Source: an uncultured Spirochaetaceae bacterium (GTDB taxonomy: Bacteria > Spirochaetota > Spirochaetia > Sphaerochaetales > Sphaerochaetaceae). Taken from it: a stretch of DNA of 38,577 bases. The DNA is taken from NCBI GenBank assembly GCA_944389065.1, contig CALXKZ010000001.1, positions 1-38,577 of the forward strand. The letters run 5' to 3'. Under the pieces are notes generated by a model. That model searched no databases. It was not told the origin of the DNA and saw only the letters and a list, made by a program, of their open reading frames with translations. Shown in pieces: positions 8,559 through 17,511 of this stretch (position 1 is the stretch's first letter; every line of letters starts with the position of its first letter). The translations under genes and the position numbers were made by a program.

Positions 8559-8580
8559 AAGGCCCTCGGAAGAGGGTCTT
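8559..8580 (+). terminator. Terminator of the TRAP operon
   Basis: A 9-bp stem (8559-8567 with 8572-8580, one G-U pair) is closed by a GGAA tetraloop, 20 bp after the dctM stop. The downstream sequence is only moderately T-rich. Confidence 0.6.
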
Positions 8581-8603
8581 CTTCATATCCTGTTTTCTGC
8601 TTT

Positions 8604-8713
8604 CGCCTGAATATCACCTGCAAATCTAAAAATTCACCTGATTATATTCCTTGTATTGTAAGCAATTAGTTCAGATAATCACCTGAAATCGCCTGCAAAT
8701 CACCTGAATCAGC
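8604..8713. repeat. CAGGTGA array, copy A
   Basis: Six CACCTG or CGCCTG boxes (first bases at 8604, 8615, 8635, 8680, 8690, 8701) are spaced 11, 20, 45, 10 and 11 bp apart, close to multiples of one DNA turn. A 38-bp stretch (8612-8649) is identical to 10296-10333, and the last box with the following stop codon matches copy B at 10373-10386. It lies between convergent genes. Confidence 0.85.
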
Positions 8714-10232
8714 ACTTTTCTGTCAGCAATTCGGATAGCTTCTCCATCATGAGCCTTATATGACCAAGTCCTTCTGCTGTGGAAATATTCAGATAGTATT
8801 TCAGAGACCGCCCCTTTCCTGTCGTGGATAATACTCCCATACCAAGAAGATTCCTGAGAGATTTTTTTATCCTGTATTCGCTGTGACCGGATAATCTGTT
8901 TTCAAGGTCGCCTTTTGAAAGCATTCCCGAATGCGAAAGACTCGATATGATTTCCTTCTCGGTCTCATCAAGCTCAGGATATGAACCTAGAAGATCTACA
9001 AGCCAGATTGTCAGTACTGTTTTCTCCAGAGAGGTTTCTATCTGAGGTGCTCTCAGAAGGCTTCTGCTTGCTGCTTTGAATATCTGGTAACCCCCATATC
9101 CCTGGCGTTCCGAAAGCCCTAGGCGACGGAATACGGACATCATCACATCATTGCGTGATTTCGTTGCCCCTCCTCGGAAGAACCTATCAGCGGGAATCAG
9201 CATCTTCCCTGGATTCTCGAATCTGTAATATGTATCGAAAACCTCGATCCGTATGCTCCCATTCGGGATGGAGTAGTCTGCATGGATAATTGTATTGACC
9301 AGAGCTTCTCGGAGTGCTTCTCTGATGTCTGTATTCACTCTGACCAGATCTTTATCAAGCAGGAATCTTGCCTTGCTGCCAGAAGCCAGCTTGCTGAATA
9401 CCAGATTGTAGAAGTTGAATATATTCATCTCCCTAGGACCAAGGTCATCGGTTGCGACTCTATCACTCCATCTGTCACTGGATCCACGGTAATCAAAATA
9501 ATCGATCTGGTAGGAATCGAAATACTTCTTGATTGTATTGTATTTTCCGAAAAGGAGGAGTGTTCCGGAATATGGGCATATATTGTCCTTATCTGAATCA
9601 TCAAGAAGTCCAACGTGGATTAGAAAATCCTGCATCTTCATTTCGTCATATGCACCTTCTGGGTACCTTGCTTCGATCAATAATCTGAATTCATTCAGGC
9701 TCTGCCTATCGAGATCATCCAATGAAAGATCCTTTAGTGGAACTCGATCGATGCCTTTTGCACTGCTATTCCTGATCAGTGCTTTCAGCTCCTCCTCATT
9801 GGCTAGAAAATCACCTTCGCCTCTGCGTATGTAAGTCTGCCGTATATCCCCGTTCAGGTATACTGGAATTTCCGAGAATGACGCCTGCGGTATTGAGATC
9901 CTTGCAGCCTTCCTGCCATCTTCGAGATTGATGATCTCAAATGCCTGGGTACCTATCGAGAAGGGGCTTATCTTCTTGCGGTTCCTGATTGTGCACCAGA
10001 AATCACTCTCCATCTTCTCTGCGTTAGAAACCCCATAAAGCGAGAATACGTGGTCCTTTTCAGATACTCCGAGGATAATCTCTCCACCATTGGTATTTGC
10101 GAATGCCGATATGGTTTCCCATATGGATTTCGGAAGCGCATCAGAAGCTTCCTTGAATTCTATCTCAATACCTTCCTTGCTCAGTGAATTGACAATGCTC
10201 TCTATCCGGCTGTTTCTTATTTCGGCTGTCAT
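8709..10232 (-). CDS. AlbA_2/Schlafen-domain, HATPase-domain putative transcriptional regulator
   Basis: The product has 507 residues, with AAGGAG upstream of its ATG. Residues about 20-155 form an AlbA_2 (Schlafen AlbA) domain (FKEASDALPKSIWETISAFA, then NGGEIILGV). Residues about 300-410 form an HATPase_c_4-like domain with N-box residues Asn313 and His317 and the block RFFRGGATKSRND. Residues about 420-485 look like a winged helix. This is the architecture of the COG2865-type predicted regulators. The biochemical role of these proteins is poorly known, and some act in defence or stress. Two copies of a phased repeat bracket the gene, one directly upstream of its promoter, so autoregulation is plausible. 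The DNA segment may have been inserted as a unit. Confidence 0.85.
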   Translation of the reverse strand: MTAEIRNSRIESIVNSLSKEGIEIEFKEASDALPKSIWETISAFANTNGGEIILGVSEKDHVFSLYGVSNAEKMESDFWCTIRNRKKISPFSIGTQAFEIINLEDGRKAARISIPQASFSEIPVYLNGDIRQTYIRRGEGDFLANEEELKALIRNSSAKGIDRVPLKDLSLDDLDRQSLNEFRLLIEARYPEGAYDEMKMQDFLIHVGLLDDSDKDNICPYSGTLLLFGKYNTIKKYFDSYQIDYFDYRGSSDRWSDRVATDDLGPREMNIFNFYNLVFSKLASGSKARFLLDKDLVRVNTDIREALREALVNTIIHADYSIPNGSIRIEVFDTYYRFENPGKMLIPADRFFRGGATKSRNDVMMSVFRRLGLSERQGYGGYQIFKAASRSLLRAPQIETSLEKTVLTIWLVDLLGSYPELDETEKEIISSLSHSGMLSKGDLENRLSGHSEYRIKKSLRNLLGMGVLSTTGKGRSLKYYLNISTAEGLGHIRLMMEKLSELLTEKC

Positions 10233-10249
10233 CTGCGGCTCCTTGACTA

Positions 10250-10278
10250 AGGATAACCTGTGAATATGATGATTTCAA
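10250..10278 (-). promoter_or_regulatory. Candidate promoter of the AlbA-type regulator gene
   Basis: On the minus strand, TTGAAA (complement of 10273-10278) and TATCCT (complement of 10250-10255) are separated by 17 bp, 18 bp before the start codon. The CAGGTGA array B begins about 10 bp upstream of the -35 box. Confidence 0.45.
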
Positions 10279-10286
10279 CCGGATTT

Positions 10287-10386
10287 TCACCTGATTATCA
10301 CCTGCAAATCTAAAAATTCACCTGATTATATTCGTTGCAATATAATGAGTTAGTTTATTTTTCACCTGATTATCACCTGAATCAGC
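10287..10386. repeat. CAGGTGA array, copy B
   Basis: Five CACCTG boxes (first bases at 10288, 10299, 10319, 10363, 10374) are spaced 11, 20, 44 and 11 bp apart. The order and spacing match copy A, with 38 bp of exact identity (10296-10333). The last box runs into the stop codon of the MATE gene. Read on the minus strand, the array lies directly upstream of the regulator promoter. Confidence 0.85.
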
Positions 10387-11722
10387 GTATTCTTAGCCTG
10401 GATTTCCACTTGCCTGTATGGTATCCCCAGTATGATATTACCCAGTTCGCGGTCCAGCCGATAGGAACAGCTATCCATACCATCTCTATTCCGTATACAG
10501 GCGCGAATATGAATGCGACAAGCACTCTTATCGATAGATTGGCTATGTTTGCGATTGTGAATACTGACATGTCACCTGATCCGCGGAGAAGGCCATCGGT
10601 TATCATCTTCAGTCCGATGAAGACAAAGAACCAGCCCATGAAGGATATATATGAGATTCCTGTATCCATAGCAATCGGCGTACCATCATCACCGAGGAAC
10701 ATGCGTATCAGCCTTTCGCTGAAGAGCTCCAGCGGCAGCATGAGCACAAGAGCGATGACTGCGACAATCCCATATGCTGTATGGTAGCCCTTTACGACTC
10801 TTCCGAGTTTGCCTGCTCCTATGTTCTGTGCAGTATAAGAACTCATTGCATTGCCGATTGCGGCCATCGGTACAACTGCGATGCTTTCGATTCTCATAGC
10901 AGCGGAGAAGCCTGCGAGTGCTTCAGCTCCGAAGCTGTTGACGACGCTCTGCACAAGCATCATGCCTATCGAGACTGTGGATTGCTGCAGGATTGATGGA
11001 AGGGCAAGACCTGCTATCGGCCGGATCAGAGATGGGGAGAAAAGGCGGTCCTGCTTTTCGGGGAATTCCTTCATTGTACGGACAAGGAAGATGAAGGATA
11101 TCACTGAGCTTATCCCCTGGCTTATGAGCGTTGCCCATGCAGCTCCTCTTACACCCATGCCGAATGATGCCACCATTATGATATCCAGGACTACATTAAG
11201 AGCTGAGGAGAATATGAGAAGATAGAGAGGTATCCTGGATCTTCCAAGTGAGTTGAATACCGATGAGAGTACATTGTACATGAAAAGGAACGGAAGTCCC
11301 AGGAAATAGATATTCAGGTATGCTGTAGCATCATCAAGCACCGCAGCTGGTGTGTTGAGAAGTATCAGGATATCTTCGGAGAACAGCAATCCGATTCCTC
11401 CGAGCAGGATGCTGACTACAAGGAAGAGGATCAGCGATGTGGACACAGAGAGCTTCATTGCTCTGTAGCTTCTTGCTCCGAATGCTCCGGATGTTATCAC
11501 TGAAGCACCCATGCCTCCACCGATCGCTATTGCTATGAATACTGCTGTCAGGGCAAATGATGCACCTACAGCCGCAAGCGCATTCTCTCCTACGAATCTG
11601 CCTACTATCACGGAGTCTGCCATTGTGTACAGCTGCTGGAAAAGATTCCCAAGCATCATCGGAAGAGAGAAGGACAGAAGAGCAGGAAGGGGCTTTGATG
11701 TTATGAGATACTCTTTATCCAT
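10382..11722 (-). CDS. MATE family multidrug/Na+ antiporter
   Basis: This 446-residue protein has about twelve membrane segments and the family's N-terminal signature (LPMMLGNLFQQLYTMADSVI, then GRFVGENALAAVG). MATE proteins export drugs or metabolites using Na+ or H+ gradients, and this one resembles the MepA/NorM-like group of gut bacteria. GGAG lies upstream of the start. The gene begins 3 bp after the stop of the aminopeptidase gene, so the two are one operon. The substrate cannot be read from sequence. The stop codon lies inside the edge of repeat array B. Confidence 0.93.
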   Translation of the reverse strand: MDKEYLITSKPLPALLSFSLPMMLGNLFQQLYTMADSVIVGRFVGENALAAVGASFALTAVFIAIAIGGGMGASVITSGAFGARSYRAMKLSVSTSLILFLVVSILLGGIGLLFSEDILILLNTPAAVLDDATAYLNIYFLGLPFLFMYNVLSSVFNSLGRSRIPLYLLIFSSALNVVLDIIMVASFGMGVRGAAWATLISQGISSVISFIFLVRTMKEFPEKQDRLFSPSLIRPIAGLALPSILQQSTVSIGMMLVQSVVNSFGAEALAGFSAAMRIESIAVVPMAAIGNAMSSYTAQNIGAGKLGRVVKGYHTAYGIVAVIALVLMLPLELFSERLIRMFLGDDGTPIAMDTGISYISFMGWFFVFIGLKMITDGLLRGSGDMSVFTIANIANLSIRVLVAFIFAPVYGIEMVWIAVPIGWTANWVISYWGYHTGKWKSRLRIR

Positions 11723-11725
11723 ACA

Positions 11726-13000
11726 TCATCTCCTGAAGAATGCCTTGAACAGCCTCAGCATGCTTTCCGGATCTTCAGTTCCAGCGCTCTCAAATGGTGA
11801 GTGCATTGCAAGCTGTGCCATTCCCACATCAGCTCCATTGATGCTGAAGGCCTGGGACGAGAGATTGCCAAGCGTTGAGCCACCAGGGATATCTGAATTG
11901 TTGTGGAATACCTGGAATGGTATGCCATTGTCACGACAGAGCTTCTTCACATAAGCGCCGGAGATGCTATCTGTCATGTACTTCTGGGCAGCACTGTACT
12001 TTATCAGGACTCCGCCGTTGGGGTAGGGCCTGTTGGTCGGATCTGCCTTCTCTGCATGATTCGGGTGGACAGCATGTCCGTTATCAGAGCTGAGCATGAA
12101 GGATGATGAGCGTATCATCATCTCCTCTTCCTTCGTAAGCGAGAGAGCTGATGCAAGCCGTGAAAAGACCGAGGGAAGGAAGTCAGAGAGCGCTCCGCAG
12201 CGTGTTCCGCTTCCTGTCTCCTCATTATCGAAAAGAACGGCCATCGGCATATACTCATCACATTCAGATTCCCCAATCGCTTCAATGGAGGCCCATACAG
12301 AGGAGAGATTGTCGATGCGGGGAGCGGAGAAGAACTCTCCTCTGTGTCCCCAGAATGATATGCCATCCCTGGCATAGAGCCCCAGATCAAAGCCGAGGAT
12401 GCTTTCCTTTTCTATTCCAAGATCATCTGCAACCATCTTCAGGAAGTCCGCATTCCCGTGCGATAGCGCATAAATCGGAAGAAGATCATTCTGCGCGCTG
12501 TAATGGATGCCTTCATTTGCCTTTCTGTCCATGTGGATTGCAAGGCTTGGAATCATCAGCAGATCCCTCTCTGCATCATATAGCTTTGCTTTAATGCTTC
12601 TACCGGTATCGACAGCAACGCGGCCTGAGACAGAAAGCGGCCTGTCGAACCATGGAGCCATCAGCATACCGCCATAGCCTTCGGTATTAAGCACGGTGTA
12701 ATCTCCCTTCGCGATCTCTGGATTTGCCTTTATCCTGAAGGCAGGGCTGTCAGTGTGTGATGCTACGATTGAAAGACCTTTCCATCCGGATGACGGAACA
12801 TGGAATGCAATCAGGGCACTCCCTCCGCGGATGATATAGTATGATCTTCCACGCTCTATACAGAACTGCTCTTTTTCGTCAAGTCTGATGAATCCTTTCG
12901 CAAGAAGCATCATTTCTGCTTCTTTTACCGCATGATACGGCGATGTTCCCTTTGCTATGAAGGCTCCAAGCCTTTCTGCTGCTTTCCTAGATGATTCCAT
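11726..13000 (-). CDS. apeB: M18 family aspartyl aminopeptidase
   Basis: This 424-residue cytosolic zinc aminopeptidase matches the family length. Metal and catalytic positions typical of M18 are visible: His82 in SHTDSPAFR, Asp229 in PRIDNL, Glu260-Glu261 in DNEETGS, Asp306 in SSDNGHAVHP, and His400 near the C-terminus (LAMHSPFE). Other family blocks are TEGYGG and WFDRPL. M18 enzymes release N-terminal acidic residues and form dodecamers. The ribosome site before ATG 13000 is weak. The gene leads a two-gene minus-strand operon with the MATE exporter and is divergent from the purine operon. Confidence 0.93.
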   Translation of the reverse strand: MESSRKAAERLGAFIAKGTSPYHAVKEAEMMLLAKGFIRLDEKEQFCIERGRSYYIIRGGSALIAFHVPSSGWKGLSIVASHTDSPAFRIKANPEIAKGDYTVLNTEGYGGMLMAPWFDRPLSVSGRVAVDTGRSIKAKLYDAERDLLMIPSLAIHMDRKANEGIHYSAQNDLLPIYALSHGNADFLKMVADDLGIEKESILGFDLGLYARDGISFWGHRGEFFSAPRIDNLSSVWASIEAIGESECDEYMPMAVLFDNEETGSGTRCGALSDFLPSVFSRLASALSLTKEEEMMIRSSSFMLSSDNGHAVHPNHAEKADPTNRPYPNGGVLIKYSAAQKYMTDSISGAYVKKLCRDNGIPFQVFHNNSDIPGGSTLGNLSSQAFSINGADVGMAQLAMHSPFESAGTEDPESMLRLFKAFFRR

Positions 13001-13177
13001 ACCCAGATTCTACGGTCTGCAGTGCTTAATGAAAAGGGATGGAGGCGGAATACAGCATTGAAGATGCAGGATATGCCGGAGCGGAAAATGCATGGACATG
13101 GGGCATGTGATCGGAAAGAGAAAATAGTCTTATCCGTAATTATTTGTATGTTAATAAGTTGTTTTTGCTGTGTGAAA

Positions 13178-13207
13178 TTGCAACATCATGCAACAGAATA
13201 TTATATT
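13178..13207 (+). promoter_or_regulatory. Candidate promoter of the purine operon (in the 13001-13269 divergent region)
   Basis: TTGCAA (13178-13183) and TATATT (13202-13207) are separated by 18 bp, 63 bp before purE. A GCAACA direct repeat (13180 and 13190, 10 bp apart) overlaps the spacer and could be an operator half-site pair. I saw no purine riboswitch and no PurR-box palindrome. Small reading frames in this gap (for example 13022-13231) have no ribosome site or protein-like composition. Confidence 0.4.
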
Positions 13208-13269
13208 GCACACATCGCTTCTTTTGGATAATGTGCACGTATACACTCATCCATCTATGAGGAGCCCCA

Positions 13270-13758
13270 GTGCGTAAAGTTGCGATAATAATGGGTAGCG
13301 ATTCGGATCTGCCTATCGCGGAAAAGGCGGTAGCAGTGCTCAAGGACTTCTTTGTGCCGTATGTGGTGCGTGTCATGAGTGCTCATCGTACTCCTTCTGA
13401 GGTCCACGCTTTTGCATCCTCTGCCAGAGAGAATGGTTTTGCCGCAATCATAGCAATAGCGGGCAAGGCCGCGCATCTGGGTGGTGTCATTGCATCCTGT
13501 ACAACACTTCCTGTGATTACGATCCCGGGTTCGGGTGGAGCACTTAAGGGCGTTGAGGCTTTGCTTTCATCTGTTGAGATGCCGCCGGGGATCCCTGTTG
13601 CATCTGTCGGCATAGACGCTGGTCAGAATGCGGCGCTTCTTGCCCTCTCCATGATTTCCATTGAGGACGGGAGCATCGCAGGAAAGCTTGATGAATACAG
13701 AAGGAATATGCGCGAGAAGATCCTTAAGAAGGACAGCGAAATAAGCGGGAGGCTTTAA
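13270..13758 (+). CDS. purE: N5-carboxyaminoimidazole ribonucleotide mutase PurE (class I type)
   Basis: The protein has 162 residues, starting at a GTG with GAGGAG (13259-13264) five bases upstream. MGSDSDLP and the SAHRTP active-site block are present, followed by AGKAAHLGG and GIPVASV. The SAHRTP and AAHL blocks are class I features; class II AIR carboxylases such as that of Treponema denticola have SAHK and AGRSN. Class I enzymes convert N5-CAIR to CAIR and need PurK, which is not in this operon. It is the first gene of the cluster, and purC follows after 3 bp. Confidence 0.94.
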   Translation: MRKVAIIMGSDSDLPIAEKAVAVLKDFFVPYVVRVMSAHRTPSEVHAFASSARENGFAAIIAIAGKAAHLGGVIASCTTLPVITIPGSGGALKGVEALLSSVEMPPGIPVASVGIDAGQNAALLALSMISIEDGSIAGKLDEYRRNMREKILKKDSEISGRL

Positions 13759-13761
13759 GCT

Positions 13762-14478
13762 ATGGAGAAGTTGGAGCAGCTTTACGAAGGTAAGGCAAAG
13801 AAGGTCTATTCAACCGATGATCCTGGTATCTGCATCGTATCGTATAAGGATGATGCAACGGCATTCAATGGCGAGAAGAGGGGAACTATCAGAGGAAAGG
13901 GTGTGATCAATAACAGGATCACGAACTATCTGATGAAGAGACTGTCTGCAGAGGCAGGGATCCCAACCCATTATATTGAGGAGCTTTCGGATACCGATAC
14001 TGCCGTAAAGCGTGTGACGATCATACCTCTTGAGGTCATCGTCCGCAATGTCATCGCAGGTTCTCTTTCAAAACGTGTCGGCAAACCCGAGGGAACCGAG
14101 CTTCGCTGTCCTATCCTTGAGTTCTCTTACAAGGATGATGAGCTTGGGGATCCGATGGTCAATGACTATCATGTCCTTGCCATGGGCTGGGCCACAGAGG
14201 AGGAGCTTGATACAATCAAGGATTATGCGCTGAGAATCAATGATTATCTCCTGAAGTTCTTCTCTTCGATAGGTATTGATCTCATTGATTTCAAGCTGGA
14301 ATTCGGAAAGACAGCTGATGGGACAATAGTCCTTGCTGATGAGATAAGCCCTGATACATGCCGCTTCTGGGACAGCAAGACGAAAAAGAAGCTCGATAAG
14401 GATCGCTTCCGCCGTGATCTTGGTGATACGGAAGGTGCATACAAAGAGATGCTTGAGCGTGTATTCGGAGCCAAGTGA
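13762..14478 (+). CDS. purC: SAICAR synthetase PurC
   Basis: This 238-residue enzyme has the standard PurC length. Characteristic blocks are [10 protein letters not shown] at the N-terminus, [13 protein letters not shown] in the middle and [14 protein letters not shown] towards the C-terminus, which form the ATP and CAIR sites. It joins aspartate to CAIR to make SAICAR. The next step needs PurB, which is not in this window. It sits 3 bp after purE, and its stop codon overlaps the purF start by one base. Confidence 0.97.
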   Translation: MEKLEQLYEGKAKKVYSTDDPGICIVSYKDDATAFNGEKRGTIRGKGVINNRITNYLMKRLSAEAGIPTHYIEELSDTDTAVKRVTIIPLEVIVRNVIAGSLSKRVGKPEGTELRCPILEFSYKDDELGDPMVNDYHVLAMGWATEEELDTIKDYALRINDYLLKFFSSIGIDLIDFKLEFGKTADGTIVLADEISPDTCRFWDSKTKKKLDKDRFRRDLGDTEGAYKEMLERVFGAK

Positions 14479-15893
14479 TGAACGAGCTTAAGGAAGAATG
14501 CGGGCTTTTCGGTATCTGGTCGGAGACTCCTTCCGACCTTGCCCGCACATGCTATTATGCTCTCTATGCGCTTCAGCACAGAGGGCAGGAAGGTGCAGGA
14601 ATCGCAGTTGCCGCAGATAACGGCATCGTATCGAGAAAGGACGCCGGACTTGTGGATGATGTGTTCACAGCTCCCGTCCTTTCCTCTTTTCCAGAGACCA
14701 CTATGGCTATTTCCCATGTGCGTTATGGAACGACGGGCATGAATCCGCGCCTTAATGTGCAGCCTCTGGTGGTGAACCATTATCTTGGTTCCATCGCGGT
14801 TGCCCATAATGGCAATCTGACGAATGATGCCCAGCTGAGGAAGGCTCTTGAGCTCAATGGCTCAATATTCCACACGACAAGCGATACAGAGGTCATTGCC
14901 TATATGCTTGTACGCCATCGTCTGGAGAATCTTCCCCTCCATGAAGCCGTATCGAAGCTGATGGATGACCTGAAAGGTGCATATTCTCTTCTTGTGATGG
15001 GACGCGACACGCTTATCGCAGCACGTGATCCCTGGGGATTCAGGCCGCTCTCGATCGGCAGGACGGAGAATGGCTATGTGTTCGCATCCGAAAGCTGCGC
15101 CTTCGATACGATAGGGGCGGAGTTCATCCGGGATATTGAGCCTGGGGAGATAGTGAGGATAGAGAAAGATGGCACTCTTATCTCAGATAAGTCCCATACA
15201 GGTCGTGAGAGAAAGTCATTCTGCGTCTTTGAGCTTATCTATTTCGCCCGCCCGGATTCGGTGATCGATGGGATATCAGTACAGAATGCAAGACAGCGGG
15301 CAGGAGCATTCCTTGCCCTTGAGCATCCTGTGCAGGCAGATGTCGTGATCGGCGTTCCTGATTCAGGAATCGAGGCGGCCCTTGGCTATTCAAGGCAGTC
15401 TGGCATTCCATACTCCACTGGTCTTATCAAGAACAAGTATATAGGCCGCACTTTTATACAGCCTGACCAGAAAATGAGAGAGAATGCTGTGAAGCTTAAG
15501 CTGAATCCGATTCCGTCTGCAGTGAAGGGCAAGCGAGTCGTGCTGATCGATGATTCGATTGTCAGGGGCACTACATCGAAGCATATAGTCAGGCTTTTAC
15601 GTGATGCCGGGGCTGTCGAGGTGCACTTCATGTCCTCCGCTCCGAAGTTCCTTTATCCTTGCTACTTCGGTACGGATATAGATAGCTCGGAGAATCTCTT
15701 CGCGTACAGATACAGCGATGAGGAGATGAGAAAGATCCTGGATGTCGATTCACTTGGCTTCCTGTCTCCGGAGAGTGTCATAAAGCTTGCGGATAACGGG
15801 GATAGAGGTTTCTGCAGAGCATGCTTTACAGGCGAGTATCCTTGTCCGCCTCCAGAGGTACAGGGCAAGGACAGATACCATCAGAGGGGTTGA
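14478..15893 (+). CDS. purF: Amidophosphoribosyltransferase PurF (Fe-S type)
   Basis: The ATG at 14478 gives 471 residues and overlaps the purC stop by one base. A short propeptide MNELKEE precedes Cys8, the N-terminal nucleophile exposed by self-processing, as in the Bacillus subtilis enzyme. The PRPP loop reads VVLIDDSIVRGTTSKH. The four cluster cysteines of the B. subtilis type have counterparts: one in KSFCVFE, one in LYPCYFG, and two in FCRACFTG. A [4Fe-4S] cluster is therefore expected. The enzyme transfers ammonia from glutamine to PRPP and is the committed step of purine synthesis. Confidence 0.97.
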   Translation: MNELKEECGLFGIWSETPSDLARTCYYALYALQHRGQEGAGIAVAADNGIVSRKDAGLVDDVFTAPVLSSFPETTMAISHVRYGTTGMNPRLNVQPLVVNHYLGSIAVAHNGNLTNDAQLRKALELNGSIFHTTSDTEVIAYMLVRHRLENLPLHEAVSKLMDDLKGAYSLLVMGRDTLIAARDPWGFRPLSIGRTENGYVFASESCAFDTIGAEFIRDIEPGEIVRIEKDGTLISDKSHTGRERKSFCVFELIYFARPDSVIDGISVQNARQRAGAFLALEHPVQADVVIGVPDSGIEAALGYSRQSGIPYSTGLIKNKYIGRTFIQPDQKMRENAVKLKLNPIPSAVKGKRVVLIDDSIVRGTTSKHIVRLLRDAGAVEVHFMSSAPKFLYPCYFGTDIDSSENLFAYRYSDEEMRKILDVDSLGFLSPESVIKLADNGDRGFCRACFTGEYPCPPPEVQGKDRYHQRG

Positions 15894-15895
15894 TA

Positions 15896-16918
15896 ATGAA
15901 AAGCTATTCGGAAAGCTATAGGAAAAGCGGTGTTGATATTACTGCAGGTTACAGGGCAGTAGAGCTGATGAAGGAGCATGTGAGCAGGACAAAGGCTGGT
16001 CTTCCTACCGATGATATCGGAGGATTCGGCGGACTGTATGATATCTCCGGAGAGCGTGGCTCCGTGCTTGTTTCAGGTACTGATGGTGTCGGAACCAAGC
16101 TTAAGATCGCTTTTGCGCTGGACAAGCATGATACGGTCGGCATCGACTGCGTTGCTATGTGCGTCAATGATATCGTATGCCTTGGCGCGAAGCCTTTGAT
16201 CTTCCTTGATTATATCGCATGCGGGAGGAATATCCCTGAGCGCATTGCCTCGATTGTGAAGGGCGTCGCGGATGGCTGTGTGGAGGCGGGATGCGCTCTT
16301 GTGGGAGGAGAGACGGCGGAGATGCCGGGATTCTACCCTGAGAATGAGTACGATCTTGCAGGCTTTTCTGTAGGTATAGCGGAAAAGGAGAGGATCCTTG
16401 GACGCGATAGAGTGAGAGAGGGAGATGCTGCGATCGCATTCCCGTCCTCTGGTGTTCATTCCAACGGCTTCTCGCTTGTAAGGAAGGTATTCTCGATAGA
16501 TTCCGATCCTGGAGTGCTCGATAAATACTGTGATGAGCTTGGGATGACGCTAGGGGAAGCTCTGCTTGCTCCTACAAGGATCTATGTCAGGGATGCGCTT
16601 TCCGCCATAGCTTCCTCAGATGTGCATGCTATCTGCCATATCACAGGCGGCGGTTTCTATGAGAATATACCAAGAGTCCTTCCAGAGGGACTGGGAATAA
16701 GCATCAGAAAGAACGATGTACGCATTCTTCCTATATTCGATGTGATCGGAAAGACAGGGGATATCCCTGAACGTGATATGTTCAATACCTTCAACATGGG
16801 CGTCGGCATGATTGCCATTGTTGACAGGAATACGGCAGACAGTGCTCTTGAGAAAGTTCCCGGGTCCTACGTGATCGGAGAGATCGTGAAAAGCAGCGAT
16901 GAGGTGAGGATATGGTAA
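15896..16918 (+). CDS. purM: Phosphoribosylformylglycinamidine cyclo-ligase PurM
   Basis: The protein has 340 residues from the ATG at 15896, which follows the purF stop by 2 bp with GAGGGG just upstream. An in-frame upstream start at 15821 lies inside purF. Family blocks include SGVDITAGYRAVELM near the N-terminus, GTDGVGTKLKIA, CVNDIVCLGAKPLIFLDY and HITGGGFYENIPRVLP. It closes the imidazole ring of FGAM using ATP to give AIR. It overlaps purN by 7 bp. Confidence 0.97.
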   Translation: MKSYSESYRKSGVDITAGYRAVELMKEHVSRTKAGLPTDDIGGFGGLYDISGERGSVLVSGTDGVGTKLKIAFALDKHDTVGIDCVAMCVNDIVCLGAKPLIFLDYIACGRNIPERIASIVKGVADGCVEAGCALVGGETAEMPGFYPENEYDLAGFSVGIAEKERILGRDRVREGDAAIAFPSSGVHSNGFSLVRKVFSIDSDPGVLDKYCDELGMTLGEALLAPTRIYVRDALSAIASSDVHAICHITGGGFYENIPRVLPEGLGISIRKNDVRILPIFDVIGKTGDIPERDMFNTFNMGVGMIAIVDRNTADSALEKVPGSYVIGEIVKSSDEVRIW

Positions 16919-17511
16919 GGACTGCGGTCCTTGTCTCCGGAGGAGGCACGAATCTTGAGGCGCTTCTTGCTGCTGAGGAGCATGGGCTTATGCCTTCAGT
17001 GCATATCGATCTCGTGGTAGCTGACAGAGAGGCATATGCCCTTGAACGAGCCCGGAATCATGGAAGGAAGGGCGTTCTCATAGATCGGAAGGCTCTTGGG
17101 ATGAGACGATTTTCCGAAAAGCTTATGGAGACACTCCGGGAAAATGGAATACAGCTTGTGATTCTGGCAGGATTCCTTTCGATCCTTCCTCAGAGCGTTG
17201 TCGATGGCTACAGGGACAGGATCATAAATATCCATCCATCCCTTATCCCGTCATTCTGCGGCAAAGGCTTCTATGGACTGAAGGTCCATGAAGCAGCACT
17301 TGAGAGGGGCGTCAGGATCACAGGGGCAACGGTGCATCTTGTGAATGAGATTCCGGATGGTGGAAGGATTCTCATCCAGAAGGCGGTGGAAGTAAGAGAA
17401 GGAGACACTCCTGAAGTGCTCCAGAAAAGAGTAATGGAAGAGGCTGAATGGAAGATCCTTCCTGAGGCAGCTGAGATGATAGCAGAGGAGATTGAGAATG
17501 AGAGCAGGTGA
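16912..17511 (+). CDS. purN: Phosphoribosylglycinamide formyltransferase PurN
   Basis: This 199-residue folate-dependent GAR transformylase shows LVSGGGTNLEALL at the phosphate site, LAGFLSILP, the catalytic Asn-His segment NIHPSLIPSF and ITGATVHLVNEIPDGG, which contains the conserved Asp. The SFCGKGFYGLKVHEAAL stretch is a variant I associate with clostridial-type enzymes. It overlaps purM at its start and purO at its end, consistent with strong translational coupling. Confidence 0.96.
   Translation: MVRTAVLVSGGGTNLEALLAAEEHGLMPSVHIDLVVADREAYALERARNHGRKGVLIDRKALGMRRFSEKLMETLRENGIQLVILAGFLSILPQSVVDGYRDRIINIHPSLIPSFCGKGFYGLKVHEAALERGVRITGATVHLVNEIPDGGRILIQKAVEVREGDTPEVLQKRVMEEAEWKILPEAAEMIAEEIENESR

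Noticed and set aside
10317..10346. Plus-strand promoter TTCACC-18-TATAAT inside repeat B
   Set aside because: It would drive transcription into the 3' ends of two minus-strand genes, with no plus-strand gene to serve, and the TATAAT is not conserved in copy A.
8604..10386. CAGGTGA repeats as a CRISPR array
   Set aside because: The boxes are only 6-7 bp with 4-38 bp between them, there are no constant-length unique spacers, and no cas genes are near.
13022..13231. Small gene between the aminopeptidase and purE
   Set aside because: There is no ribosome site, the composition is not protein-like, and the segment overlaps the likely divergent promoters.
13140..13269. Purine riboswitch or PurR box upstream of purE
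   Set aside because: No conserved aptamer loops and no PurR-type palindrome could be found; only a promoter-like pair and a short direct repeat are visible.
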